Positions 24,565 through 36,120 of a stretch of 47,454 nucleotides of DNA are shown piece by piece. The stretch is from Welwitschia mirabilis (lineage: Eukaryota > Gnetophyta > Gnetopsida > Welwitschiales): positions 14,164,506-14,211,959 of the forward strand of contig JBOZIK010000001.1 of assembly GCA_051453625.1 (NCBI GenBank), read 5' to 3'. The notes under the pieces were generated by a model that saw only the letters and a program-made list of their open reading frames with translations, made no database searches and was not told where the DNA came from. The position numbers were made by a program, and so were the translations under genes. Each line of letters begins with the position of its first letter. The first letter of the stretch is position 1.

Positions 24565-25763
24565 TGATGTTAAACTGACATTTTCTGGTATGACAAAGTG
24601 TGTGTGTGTGTGTATTCCTTATAGAAAATATTAATCCTTATAAGTTAGAAGCAGTAAACATTTATCAATAGCCTGACTTGAACTTGATAAGTTATAGTCC
24701 CTCAAAGAGGTCAACTTGATTCCTAAGGGTTGACCAAACTTATAACAAGAAGTGTCAAAAGTAGATTACTAAGGGGTCAAATCAATTCCTGAGGGTTCAA
24801 CCAAACTTGTATAATAATTTGTCACATCTAATCATCAAGGATTGACCAAATTCCTGAAGGATCAATTGGATCTAGAGTCAAAATGTTTTCATATTTTTCA
24901 TTAAAGGGTTGATAGGATTCTTGAGGGATCAACCAGATTTGGGATAAACACGTTGTTTTACACTTTTATTCATATAGAATCAACTAAACCCAAATGTCGT
25001 GGACCAGATATGTGATCAACTAGATACCAAATGGGATTGATTGAACATGGAGACATAAAAAGATTGGAATAACCGAAAGAAAATGAGGGTGACCGACTTT
25101 AGTGACAATACTCAAGGGGGTCAATCATACATTTCACAAGGCTAACTGGTAAAGACATATCCTCCTGTTTTTATCTGTTGGAGAATTAGATTTACTTGTA
25201 AAACCCTAAAATGTATTTCCTATATATTTCTCAACCATCAAAATCATTGTACTTCTTTCACTTAACCAAAAATTGAATGAGCATTCTTTTAGTTATTTGT
25301 TATTTGGTCAATTAGTTTACACTGTACGTACTTGGATTTGTGATATCATCACTGACAATGTAGTACTATTATCATTGTACTTTATATCTAGTGAAGATTA
25401 TGCATTGTTGCATACTATTGACACTAAAACACATTCTTTCTAAAGGTTTAGATTGAGCATTTGAAAAGTCTGATTTTAAAAGGTTATAGGTAAATCTAAA
25501 ATACCTAAAATGTGAATAATTAAGATCCAGATCAGTCTTAGGTAGAAGCTAATCACCAAGAGTAGAGTAGGGTGTTTTCTGAATCCTTATAAATTATGTA
25601 TCAATATCCATTGGTATTTTATGTTTTTAGTTATTGTCTTTTAGATTATTTTTAGTATTTCATATGCATAAATATTTTTAATATTCATTACTTATAGAGA
25701 TAATTTTTCAATTTATTTAGTTTTAAATCCTATTCATCCCCCTATAGGATTCTACATCCTTCA
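24565..25763 (+). mobile_element. Probable 5' LTR of the copia element
   Basis: A PBS lies at 25766 and gag begins at 25830, so the sequence immediately upstream should be the 5' LTR. It ends in CA at 25763 and can begin at TG 24565, giving about 1.2 kb. Features expected of an LTR are present: repeats in the upstream half (U3) and a TATA-like CCTATATATTTC near 25,219. The left boundary is uncertain because the 3' LTR is missing and no pairwise comparison is possible. Confidence 0.5.
24708..24943. repeat. Four-unit repeat in LTR U3, about 65-bp spacing, W-box rich
   Basis: A 33-38-base motif of the form GGTCAA..GATTCCT.AGGGTTGACCAA recurs near 24,708, 24,774, 24,838 and 24,905, with loosely related sequence to 25,130. 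The first unit has a 7-bp dyad, GGTCAAC (24709-24715) against GTTGACC (24729-24735). TTGACC is the W-box core bound by WRKY factors. It also occurs at 24842-24847 and, reversed, at 24775-24780 and 25119-25124. Enhancer-like repeats in U3 are known for stress-responsive plant copia elements; the WRKY link here is inference. Confidence 0.6.
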
Positions 25764-25765
25764 CT

Positions 25766-25777
25766 TAGTATCGGAAC
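25766..25777 (+). other. Primer-binding site, tRNA-iMet type (decayed)
   Basis: TAGTATCGGAAC matches TGGTATCAGAGC, the usual plant copia primer site, at 9 of 12 bases; all three differences are G/A transitions. It lies two bases after the probable LTR end and 52 bases before the gag ATG. Confidence 0.6.
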
Positions 25778-25829
25778 TAGGCTGAGTCATTAGTATATCC
25801 TATTAGATCTAGATTTCTGAACCGTAAAT

Positions 25830-27330
25830 ATGAGTAATCCTTTTGATGGCCTCTCTACTAGAATACCGCCCATGTTTGATGAATAAACTATGCCTACTGG
25901 AAGGCTTATATGAAAATCATTCTTAGATTATTAGATATAGACGTAGAAGAGGTAATATCAATGTACATGTTATGCCCACACTATCCAAAATTGATACTAA
26001 TGAAACCACCATAGTGGCAGAAAAATCTCCAGATTAATAAACCCCTACCGACAAAGCCAAATCTACCCTAAATGCTTATTCTCTTAATGCTATTTTTTGT
26101 GCAAGGTGTGTAGATGAATTCAAGAGGATTGTAAACTGTAAACATGCTAAAGAAACTTGGCATATTCTTGAAATAGCACATAAAGGAGCATCCACTGTAA
26201 AGTAAGCAAAGCTACATATGCTTATCTCCAAGTTCGAAGATATTTGCATGAAAGAAGAGCAGATTCTATAAGAGTTCTTTACTAGAATGATTGACATCAT
26301 AAACTCTATAGCAAGTCTAAGTAAGAAAATGGATAAAAGAACGGTTGTAAAAAAGTTCTAAAATGTCTCTTAAAATGCTTTAAGTCAAAGGTCACAGCCA
26401 TCAACGAAAGAAAGAACATCAATCAAATGGAACTTAAGGAACTTCAAGCTAATCTTCAAACTTAGTAGTCAAGATTTTCTAAAGATAAAAAGGAAAGTCT
26501 TCTGTTAAAAAGTATGCAAGAAGAGTCCAAATTTGAAAAATTGGATGAAGACTTGATGAAGAGGAGATTGCTCTTTTGACAACAAAAAATTCTTACATAA
26601 AAGAAAGAAAGAAGGTAATCAAATAAGAGATCAAAGAGGGATTATTCAAGACTAAGAAGAGATCTAGAAAAAGAAAAAAAAATCCAAAGTTATGCCTATA
26701 AGAGATATGAACATATTATAAACAGATGTCCAAACAATAGAAGATATTAGAGCAAATCCAAGACATCATCATTTATTGCCACCTGGGATAATGTAGATAA
26801 GGAAGATGACAGTAGCTCAAGCTAAAAGTCAAATGGAGATAAAAGACTTTATTTTATGGTAATAGTCCCTTCCATAAAGAACATGCCTTACTTAACAGAA
26901 CCAAATGATTTAGATTATATTAGAGAAGCTTAAAAGGAACTTGAAGATATCTATTAAGAGCTTTATTCAAAATGTGAAAATTTGGTGAAATAAATCAATG
27001 AACTAAACAAGATAGTAAAGGCTATAACAAAGGAAAAGGAAGAGTTAGAGACAAAGTATAGGATGGTTCAAACAAAAAACTCTAAACTTACTCAAGAGGT
27101 AAAAAGTTTGTCTCACTTTGTAAATAAATTTTCAAATAATTCAAGTAAATTAGAACAAATGCTTGGGATATGAAGACCAGTTTATGATAAGAAAGGTATT
27201 GGATTCATCTCATAAAAACCATAAAATTAGTCAAATTAGGTAACATGGAAAAATAACTATATGTCATAAATTATGTTTCAATTTTATAGAAAGACGGGTT
27301 ATTCAAAATTATTTTGCAATGCTAAAAAGT
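25830..27330 (+). pseudogene. gag: Ty1/copia gag, decayed
   Basis: It starts at ATG 25830 (MSNPFDGL). A one-base frame change near 25,885 leads into YAYWKAYMKI, the conserved start of the copia Gag domain. From about 26,070 the frame resembles the plant family closely: NAIFCARCVDEFKRI, ETWHILEIAHKGAST, KLHMLISKFEDICMKEEQ, with in-frame stops. A decayed CCHC knuckle lies at 26688-26735 (ending NRCPN), a Lys/Glu-rich coiled-coil segment at about 26,990-27,175, and a second knuckle remnant at 27273-27322. A long Gag with a coiled coil between two knuckles recalls SIRE/Maximus and related copia lineages. It cannot make a full protein. Confidence 0.85.
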
Positions 27331-27489
27331 TAATGCTGTTTTTAAATTCTATTAGTACTTTTCCATTTAAATTTGTCCAAAGGAAATGTGTACCCCAATA
27401 ATCCAAATGGACTAAGTGGATAAGGGCTAATAATTTATAAAGTTTATTAATTCAAACAACCTTTAAAGTATTAAATGAAAATAGCTAGT

Positions 27490-28010
27490 ACTTGGATAGT
27501 GATTACTCTTGATACATGATACGTAATAAATCAAGATTCTAACATTTAAATAACTTTGATGAAGCAAAAGTAACATTTGTTGACAACAAAAAAGTAAAGA
27601 TTGAAGGTATTAGAAGCATCAGTGAAGGTAATATGCCAAAAATTAATAAAGTTTTATATGTGAATGGTCTTAAACTTAATTTGCTAAGTATTAGTCAAAT
27701 TTGTTAAGGTCATAAAGTTATTTTTGATAATCAAAGGTGTGAAGTTAGACATGGTAAAAAAAATGATATACTTCTTAAAGCAAATAGAATAGATAATGTT
27801 TATAGGCTTGATCAGTCTTTATCTACTTATTATTTTTATCATATAAATCAAGAAGAATTATGGCACTAATGATTAGGACATGTAAACTATGATTATCTCA
27901 AAAATATCATTAAAAAAAAGATTGTGAAAGAAATTCCCAAGATTGACATTAAAAAACATGGGCTTTGTGATGCTCGTCAACAAAAAAAATAAGTTAGGAT
28001 TTCTCATAAA
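27490..28010 (+). pseudogene. pol: Copia protease and pre-integrase zinc-binding region, decayed
   Basis: YLDSDYS at about 27,490 stands where the aspartic protease motif D-S-G is expected; Gly is replaced by Asp and a stop follows. A well-preserved stretch follows with PKINKVLYVNGLKLNLLSIS, the conserved block before integrase. ELWH..LGH (about 27,856-27,882) gives the two His of the integrase HHCC finger, with two stops between them. The Cys pair is reduced to LCDARQQ, so the second Cys is lost. The protease would be inactive. Confidence 0.8.
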
Positions 28011-28019
28011 AGTAAAAAC

Positions 28020-28680
28020 ATAGCCTTCTCAATAATGCCACTTGAACTCATTTACATGGACTTAGTGGGTTTGGCCCAAACTAAAAGTCTAGGAGGAAAA
28101 TGATATTTTCTAACCATGGTTGATAACTACTTTAGATTTACTTGGATTGCTTTCTTAGGAAGAAAAGCTAAAACTTTTAAAAGTTCCATTGAAGTTTGTA
28201 ATAAAATTCAAAATGAGAAAGGACACACTATTAAAAAAATTAGAAGTAACCATGGAAGAGAATTCGAAAATCATCTTTTTAAGAAGTATTGTGTAGACAA
28301 TGGTATAGAACATCAGTTCTCAGTCTCAAAGAATTTTCAACAAAATGGAATTATAGATAGAAAAAACCGAGTCCTTCAAAAAAGGATAAGAACAATGTTA
28401 AATGATAAGAAAGTTTCTAAAGCTTTTTGGGCTGAAGCAGTAAGCACTTCTTACTACATTATCAAAAGAGTCTATCTAAGACTAGGCATGGATAAAACCC
28501 CCTATGAGCTTTGGAAAGAAAGAAAACCAAATGTTTCATATTTTAAAATCTTTGGAAGTAAATGATTTATCTTAAGATATAGAAAACATTTAAGTAAATT
28601 TAAGTCCAAAGCTGATGAAGCAATATTTTTGAGATACTCAACTAGAAGTAAAGCCTATCAAGTTTTCAACAAATAAAGTC
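28020..28680 (+). pseudogene. pol: Copia integrase core, longest intact piece 28116-28565
   Basis: Integrase inserts the element's cDNA by a DDE mechanism. The first Asp is kept (IYMDLVG, about 28,050). The second motif reads IRSNHGREFEN, with Asn for the catalytic Asp. The third reads QQNGIIDRKNR, with Asp for the catalytic Glu. Thus two of three catalytic residues are changed. A 149-codon frame (28116-28565) is uninterrupted and continues into KTPYELWKERKP, the copia-specific block after the core. A stop at 28,562 is followed by further recognisable sequence to about 28,680. The frame survives while the catalytic residues are lost, so it is not functional. Confidence 0.9.
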
Positions 28681-28905
28681 TAATAGTGGAAGAATCTATA
28701 AATGTTCAAATAGATGACTTTAACATAAGAATTCTTCCTTCAAATGTTGAATAAAATATAACTCCAAGCACCTTCACAATAAAAGAAGTAACAATCAAAA
28801 AGGAAAAAGAGTCACCTCAAGAAGTTACTTCTAAAAAGTTTAAAGATCTAGAAGATCATCCACTATAGTATATCATTGGAGATGTTAGCTCAAATAAGAA
28901 AATAA
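28681..28905 (+). pseudogene. Copia integrase-RT linker; element breaks off here
   Basis: The frame ends with EDHPL.YIIGDVSSNK at about 28,850-28,900, matching the conserved copia block (HPL-x-x-IIGD) that directly precedes reverse transcriptase. Beyond 28,905 the similarity stops. No YVDD, LYGLKQ or RNase H motif follows, nor any 3' LTR. The element is truncated at the start of RT by deletion or by a later insertion. Confidence 0.75.
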
Positions 28906-29269
28906 TTCTTTCTTTCCTTCTTTGTTAATTAGATCAATATTATGTATTATCTAGATCCAAAATAAACAAGGAAAGATCTTATATTTTTTTTGTATCTAGA
29001 AGTTATCAATGGTTTTCTCTTTAACCTTAATCTATAATTTAGCTAATAATAAATATTTTCAAAGTTTTGGAAATTCTATTTTCATTTTGTAGATCTCTTG
29101 TAGACCTTTGAAAGTGGATTTTACAAAAGCTTCAAAAAAAAGATAAATAAATGAAAACTTTAATAGATTTCAATCATAGGTACATTTATGGTATTTAAAT
29201 CCATTCTTACCCTCCCTCCCTCCCCCATTCCCCCACACTCTCTCTATTCTTACCCTCTTTTTTTCACTT
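28906..29269. other. No gene; ends in a pyrimidine-rich tract
   Basis: AT-rich sequence without a recognised frame, ending in a C/T-rich stretch at about 29,198-29,269 that leads into a gap. Confidence 0.5.
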
Positions 29270-29338
29270 NNNNNNNNNNNNNNNNNNNNNNNNNNNNNNN
29301 NNNNNNNNNNNNNNNNNNNNNNNNNNNNNNNNNNNNNN
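29270..29338. other. Assembly gap, 69 N
   Basis: The gap sits between a pyrimidine tract and an ATACAT-type simple repeat, so low complexity probably caused it. Frames across it are artefacts. Confidence 0.98.
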
Positions 29339-29440
29339 ATACATACATATATACATATATACATATATATATATGTATGCATGTGTCCATGTGCATACCA
29401 ATACACACATATATAAACATATATATACACACTATGATCC
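29339..29440. repeat. ATAC/ATGT-rich microsatellite region
   Basis: Repeats of ATACAT, ATATAC, ATGTATGC and ACACATATAT form an alternating purine-pyrimidine tract next to the gap; the true length is unknown. Confidence 0.85.
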
Positions 29441-30657
29441 TTCCAAACAAGGTTATAATAAACTAGAGACAATTTTATGAAGTTATATATGATTGACTTG
29501 TATTATTTAGGAACGTTTTACTAGATTATTCTAGAGTATCTCTTATCTTCTTAAAAAAATAGGTGATTTTGATTTTATATATTATTTTGATTAGGTTTAT
29601 ATTTTAGGTAGAAAATGCATTTTACATATTGTTTATGTTCCTGGTCATGTAATATCATTAGTTTTGAATAGATCGACTGCATATTTTTCCAAATAGAATC
29701 ATACTTAAAAAGGTATTTGTATTGTGAATTTATAATCTAGCCCAACAAAATTAAAACCATAGAAACTTAACATGGAAATCCATCAACCATACATTAATTA
29801 GCATAGAAACATTATTCTTTTATCGATGGTTTAAAAACTTGAAACATGGTGACTTCCTCTATCTCATGGTCCTTTGGCATGTCACTCTTTTAAGTTAGCA
29901 TCTAAATACTTCTAAATATGCATTATTTCAAGGGTAATGGCTTTAGTGGATAGATTTTCAAATTTTATATGGATTTATTTTAGCATAATTTTAATTAATT
30001 TGTAATGAAAAATATTTATGGGATTTCCTTAAATGATTTAGAGCAAGATCAAAAATATTGATTTAATTTCATTTAGAAATAGCTTACTATTCCAAAAGTG
30101 AGACTTTTTATTTGGTACCTCTTACATTGGTGGATTTTATTAGTACTATTTACTTTATTTAAAACATTTCTTAGTACTATTTCCTTATTATGGTTTGGAT
30201 GAAATTTTTTATTAGACTTTTTATGAATGTAATTATGAAACTTCTATTTGGTTATGAGTATCTCGATCTAGCTAGATTGGAAATACTTTGTTTTAGTGAT
30301 GATTCTTATTTGAATCCTCCTCAAGTCCTTTTGTGGAAGTGCATTTATCTTATTGAACCGTATCAAATATGAAAACACCATGATGTAATCACATTCCATT
30401 AAAAAAAAAAAATTACTATGACAATATCACATTATCACATTACTCATTACTTTTTTAATCACAATACTATCAAATTGCTCATGTAGGTTTTTAATTACAT
30501 TAAACTCATATAGAAAATACTTTCAAATTCTTTCAACACATCAAGTGCTTATTCATTAAAGAAATCAAGCTACTTAGCATTTATTTATGCTATCAGCATA
30601 GCTTGATGGCATTAGAAACATCATATTTATGAAGTTGTATAAAGTAGAACAAGTCTT
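29441..30657. other. No gene recognised
   Basis: AT-rich. One 60-codon frame at 30190-30372 (plus) is rich in Leu, Ile and Phe and matches nothing known to me. A run of A lies at about 30,400. Confidence 0.4.
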
Positions 30658-30903
30658 ATGCATATTTTAAAAAGTAAAAACTTACAATTTTTAGAAGATA
30701 TTGGAAGGGAAAGAGTGGGAGACTTAGGTAGTATTTATTGCGAAAAAGATAACGAGGAAGAGATTGCACACTCTATAATGGCCTAGATAAGAGTCCTAGA
30801 GAAAGACACTGGGCAAAGAAAAGATGTAGATAATGCCATTTCATTTCATAAAATTCTTAGTCATGAAAGCATTACTTTGTTGCAGAAGTCCTATGAGAAA
30901 TAA
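30658..30903 (+). pseudogene. Unrecognised 81-codon frame with one internal stop
   Basis: From ATG 30658 to TAA 30901 the frame is open except for a TAG at 30784-30786. It encodes a charged, helix-like protein, for example LEDIGRERVGDLGS, CEKDNEEEIAHSIMA and SFHKILSHESITLLQKSYEK. The amino acid make-up is more protein-like than the neighbouring frames. I do not recognise a domain. It may be an exon or retroelement coding remnant; it lies about 380 bp outside LTR A, so it is not part of that element. Confidence 0.3.
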
Positions 30904-31286
30904 CGTTAAGTTAATACTAAGACCAAATAATGCTAATGATTCTAGAACCTAGCTTATCATTAAATGTTGATTAATTTTTAGTGCTTGGGTTTTTTATCTT
31001 TTAATAAATAGTAAGTAAATAACTAAGAAAGATAATACGTACCACAGAAGTAAGTTATAGAAATTCATCCATAGGTCTAAATCAGAAAGCCATGAATCCA
31101 AAATCTCAAATCGATGGTTATGTATTTCTTTTAAGTTGTTAAGAAAGGTAATTCAAATAAAATGAAGTTTTTTTAAAAATATGTCAAATATATTATTGTA
31201 TGAGTAATAAGGGACTTAGTAATTAATAAAAAGTTATAAGCACTATTCAAGGAGTATAACTCTTATAGAATAGATTTGAAACCTTT

Positions 31287-32528
31287 TGTTGTGATGCATA
31301 TTTATGCAATCCTTAAGTCCTGAAGTAAATCTTATAAATCATAAATGCTTGTATAAGACACACACTAGTATAGATCGAAGTTAACTGGAATGTCATAATC
31401 CATAGAAAGCACTAGGCAAGAAGTTAGAGAACTAATTTGACAAAGTATTTTTGTTCTTTTTTTATTAAGTAAATAAAAATAAAAAATAATGTAAAAATAC
31501 AATGCAAGATAAATGCTAATTCAATGCTTATAAATTAGATGCAAATGAAATAACTCTAAGTAATGAATCTATTTAATTACTAATCCTTCTATTATCAAGA
31601 TCGACCCATGTAACTTAGATTAATTAGGGAAAACTATCACTTAATCCTAACCAACATAAGCTATAAAGTACATCGAATAGAATATACATAAATGCAATTA
31701 TTATAACTATGAAAATACAAGATGGAATAAAATGAAAGTACTTAAAATAACAATATCAACCTATTAAAGTTGCTCTTATAACCTAGATCAACTATGAAAT
31801 TTTCATGGAATCATAATTAACATAAACCATAATGGAGATGCACATAATATAAATAAAGAAACTATTTCATTAATCTTGAAGAAAGAATCCACTTATAAAG
31901 CAGCAGCACTTCAATAGAGGATACACAATCCAACACCAAGAAAGACTTTTCTTTACAGCTAGGATGGATCTCTTGCCCTTTTATCTCCTGTCATAAGACT
32001 TTTAAGTATAAAATATGCTTTTAAAAGTAAGGTCAAGAAGGTATTTATAGTTTTTGTAAGGAAAATTCTAAAAACAAAACCTTAATGATCTAGGTGCATT
32101 AGTTTCTATAAAATAAATGTCATCCTGGCTATTTTCTAGATGATAATTAGGACTATGCCACATCACAAAAGATAATACATCAGCTTCTAGATCTAGTCCA
32201 AGTTAGCATTGTTTTTAACTCCTAATGTGCTATCATCTAGTACTGTCATTCGAACAATAATGGGGACATCATTCTTTTGAATTCTACAACTAAGTGAAAT
32301 TAGCCTTGTAGAACATTAGACTTCTCCTTAGAATGCTAAGTATCAAAATTTTCCTAAAATGTCTTAAAATGTGCTAAGGATTGCACATTTTCATGATCAT
32401 AAGAATTGCACATTTCCATGATCATTCCATTTGTTCTTCATAATCATTAAAAGTTTACTTAAACCTATCTAAATGTCCTACAAAAGTACTTAAAATATAC
32501 CATCAAATACATATGATTTAACATCACA
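31287..32528 (-). repeat. LTR A (3' LTR)
   Basis: On the minus strand it begins TGTGATGTT and ends ATCACAACA, the expected TG...CA. A TATA box, CTATAAATAC (32041-32050 reversed), is conserved in position with LTRs B and C. The PPT lies just outside its 5' end, and unrelated sequence lies beyond its 3' end, as expected for a 3' LTR. CpG is nearly absent. Confidence 0.75.
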
Positions 32529-32533
32529 ATATA

Positions 32534-32544
32534 GCCCCCCACTT
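32534..32544 (-). other. Polypurine tract before LTR A
   Basis: On the minus strand AAGTGGGGGGC lies five bases before the TG of LTR A. This is the expected priming site for plus-strand DNA synthesis and fixes the orientation of the element. Confidence 0.75.
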
Positions 32545-34835
32545 AGCCTTGTCAGTCTTTGACAAAGTAAGTAAATAACTATAAATTATAAACTAAATTA
32601 ACTAAGACAAATCGTAACCAGGGAAACATGAATTTAGTTCAAAACACTTATCGAGGATTAAATATTAAAATCTAATGAACTGGACATATTACCTTGATAG
32701 AATATGTGACCATACTATCATCTTATATGTCATCTAGATGACCATGAGGAGGATAGGCTTAAAAAATTAAAATAAAAATCAAGTGTCTTTAAACATAATC
32801 ATCAGAAAAATCAGAGTACTGCAATCTGTGTTACCTCCCATTTAAAATGTTTGTTACATTATAAAATAAAAATTTAATGCCATACACAAAAGCCATTATA
32901 AGATATAACTATGATAACTTAGAAAATGATGATATATATGTATAATTAAAATAGTTATAACTCAAAATGATGTGCATAAAACAATTAGTGAGTTTTAAGT
33001 ATAATCTACAAAAGATAAACACATAAAAAATAATCATAACATTACTTCCCTCATGGTGCTATAGTGAAGTCTATACCAGAGCTCATATATGGAGGTGGAG
33101 AAGGAGGTTGCTCCTCCTCAACTAGAAAGTGTGTACTGAGAGTCTACTACCTAGGGTGAGTTTTACTAAACAATACTCATAATGCATATCAGACAAATAA
33201 AATGAAATCATAACTAGACTAGCACATCATATATATGTATCATGAAAGCTTAAAATAATCCCCCATAATTAAAATTATTATTTAAAAATATCTCAAAAAT
33301 ATGTTCTTCTCATTACATATGAATCATACATCATGTATTCAATATTTATAAGAAGAAAAAGATAAGAGCACATTTTAAGTGTTGTCCACCAATGTCATCA
33401 AGATGACCAAGTAGATGACAAGCTTCTAAGAAAGATTGGTAGAAAGTAAAATATAGGTAAGGTAAGATAGTTAATGACAACAATGATGAGACTTTAGAAA
33501 ATCATCATGAAGTCTAAGAGATAGGTAAAAGCTAGGAGGTAAAGGAGTTAAAGTTTGAAAGAACTCAAGGTAAGATAAAAAGGATGTCAGGATAGGGCAA
33601 TGATAATGCACTAAGTAGATAGAAGCGATGCTAGGGGAAATCCTCAAATGTGATTGAACTTAAAATCATTTAAAATTACCAACTGGTGTATGGAAATACA
33701 AAAATATGCTAAAAAAAGTTAACCTTAATAGATAAAAACACAAGTAAAATAAAACAACAAGAAATCTACTAAATGATGAAGTCCTAAGTCTTTTGATGAA
33801 AAAGTAAGGAAATTACTTTAAAATACCAAGTAAAATGACTAGGGAAAACAAAAAGTAAAAATGGACAACTAGGAACATGAAGAAGATTATTTACTTACCT
33901 TAAATTCTAAGCTAGCAAAGTCCCTTAGTAGAACTTATAAAATTAGTTGATTAATGATGCATGACATAATGTAAAAACTTTATAAAGTACTACTTATATA
34001 GGCAATGATTATGAAAAGGCTAAGTATATCTAATGTTTTTAATTAATAAATGGTAAGATCAAAACCTATTTAGAGATGGACTCACTTGCTTACATCAAAA
34101 AAAAAAACTAGAATGCAAAAAAGTAAAATGATCATGTGGAAGTACTATATGCACAACGAGTTTAGGAAAAAAGCAATTCCTTTGATGGAACCAGGGACAT
34201 AACTGATACTATAGCCTTAAAGTAAGAATTATTTCCATAATTAGGCAAGTGCAACCACTATTAAAGGAGTAAAGACTTATGAAGCATGTCCAATTGATCC
34301 CCTAATGGAGTTCCCATAGCTACCAATACTACTAGAGGCCCCTCTTAGAAAAATGTACCCTAGTATTATAGGACATATGTTGATCATATTTTTAGCTGAT
34401 ATACAAAATATCATGATCATATAAGCCAACATGACCATGTACTCTTAAAAACAAGGGTGAAGCAATGAGATGATAAATAGGGGAGGACATATACAAATAA
34501 CTAAAGGATTATACCATTAAGAGAAAATAAAAGAACCAATGCATCTTCCTTTAAAATGAAATTCATAGACATACGAATGTCTTAAGATTAGATAAATCCA
34601 ATCTTATCACTTTGAAATGCCTAAGTAAAAAGTTACTAGTTATGGTAACTTCATAAAGTAAAATACAAGTCAACTTAAAGATGTTTAAGTAATAGCATAA
34701 CATCTACTAAAGGAATCAACTAAGGAAGAATTCAAATAATAATAGAAGGAAGTCCTCCTCATTGAGGGAGAGCTTCAAGATAAGTGCTTTTATTATGTTT
34801 AAGATTTAATTAATAAATGCCTCATAGATTTTTAA
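32545..34835. other. 3' internal region of the gypsy element, no recognised ORF
   Basis: About 2.3 kb between the integrase end and the PPT. Athila and Tat lineages have long 3' regions (env-like or non-coding), so the length is unsurprising. I see no open frame of note. A G/A-rich stretch with the small hairpin GGAGGTTGCTCC lies at about 33,102-33,113. Confidence 0.4.
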
Positions 34836-34975
34836 GCTTTACTCATTAACTTTCTGAATTTTCCCAGTGTTTAGATTGAAGATTTCAACTAAGCAATTAT
34901 AATTTACTTTTTCTAAAATATAAGGACCTAATCATTTAGAGGTTAAATTGTTATGTAAAAGATGCACTTGGGTAT
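34836..34975 (-). pseudogene. pol: Gypsy integrase C-terminal region remnant
   Basis: The minus strand reads QVHLLHNNLTSK, then a stop, then LGPYILEKVNYNCLVEIF and NTGKIQKVNE. This matches the plant gypsy pattern after the integrase core: L(F)PGKL-x-S-[KR]-W-x-GP[FY], followed by the V-x-I and F-K-V-N strands. The conserved Trp of SKW-GP is the stop codon (TGA). It is the only pol segment recognised in this element and supports minus-strand orientation. Confidence 0.7.
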
Positions 34976-35147
34976 TATACAATAGAACTAGTTAACCTAA
35001 CTTAAGGGATGATACATAAAAAAAAAAAAAAGCCAAGGATAGAGACATATCAACATAAAATAAGAAGGAAATACTCAAACAAGCTTAAAGTATTAAAAAA
35101 ATAAGTTTTTTTTCAAATTTAGTAATTTACTTAAAAGAAAAAGAAAT

Positions 35148-35402
35148 TGTAATATTCCAAAATCACTTTTAATTAAGTGATTATTATTAAGTACAATTAA
35201 AGCACATTTAAGAATAACTATTGTGTAATGAAAGGGTGTGACCCTTGAATTTATAACATTATGTTCCTTCATCTTGTTTATAATCCTATGGTGTTAGGTA
35301 GGATGGATAAACTGGGTGGATGTAACTAATGACAACCTTAGCTGATCCCCAAGGGTCCTAAGAGGGGAACTCAGGTCATAGTCCACTTCTTTACCTTTAA
35401 CC
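35148..35402 (+). repeat. 5' LTR of the nested element (cut by gap)
   Basis: The first 255 bp are visible, starting TGTAATATTCCAAAAT; by comparison with the 3' copy the LTR should be about 417 bp and end near 35,564, inside the N run. AAAGGGTGTGACCCTT lies in the visible part. Confidence 0.85.
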
Positions 35403-36120
35403 NNNNNNNNNNNNNNNNNNNNNNNNNNNNNNNNNNNNNNNNNNNNNNNNNNNNNNNNNNNNNNNNNNNNNNNNNNNNNNNNNNNNNNNNNNNNNNNNNN
35501 NNNNNNNNNNNNNNNNNNNNNNNNNNNNNNNNNNNNNNNNNNNNNNNNNNNNNNNNNNNNNNNNNNNNNNNNNNNNNNNNNNNNNNNNNNNNNNNNNNNN
35601 NNNNNNNNNNNNNNNNNNNNNNNNNNNNNNNNNNNNNNNNNNNNNNNNNNNNNNNNNNNNNNNNNNNNNNNNNNNNNNNNNNNNNNNNNNNNNNNNNNNN
35701 NNNNNNNNNNNNNNNNNNNNNNNNNNNNNNNNNNNNNNNNNNNNNNNNNNNNNNNNNNNNNNNNNNNNNNNNNNNNNNNNNNNNNNNNNNNNNNNNNNNN
35801 NNNNNNNNNNNNNNNNNNNNNNNNNNNNNNNNNNNNNNNNNNNNNNNNNNNNNNNNNNNNNNNNNNNNNNNNNNNNNNNNNNNNNNNNNNNNNNNNNNNN
35901 NNNNNNNNNNNNNNNNNNNNNNNNNNNNNNNNNNNNNNNNNNNNNNNNNNNNNNNNNNNNNNNNNNNNNNNNNNNNNNNNNNNNNNNNNNNNNNNNNNNN
36001 NNNNNNNNNNNNNNNNNNNNNNNNNNNNNNNNNNNNNNNNNNNNNNNNNNNNNNNNNNNNNNNNNNNNNNNNNNNNNNNNNNNNNNNNNNNNNNNNNNNN
36101 NNNNNNNNNNNNNNNNNNNN
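35403..36120. other. Assembly gap, 718 N
   Basis: It covers the rest of the 5' LTR, the PBS and the start of the interior of the nested element. Frames across it are artefacts. Confidence 0.99.

Noticed and set aside
25830-28905. Possibility that the copia polyprotein is a functional gene
   Set aside because: Many in-frame stops, frameshifts, lost knuckle cysteines, a mutated protease motif and changed integrase catalytic residues; RT is missing.
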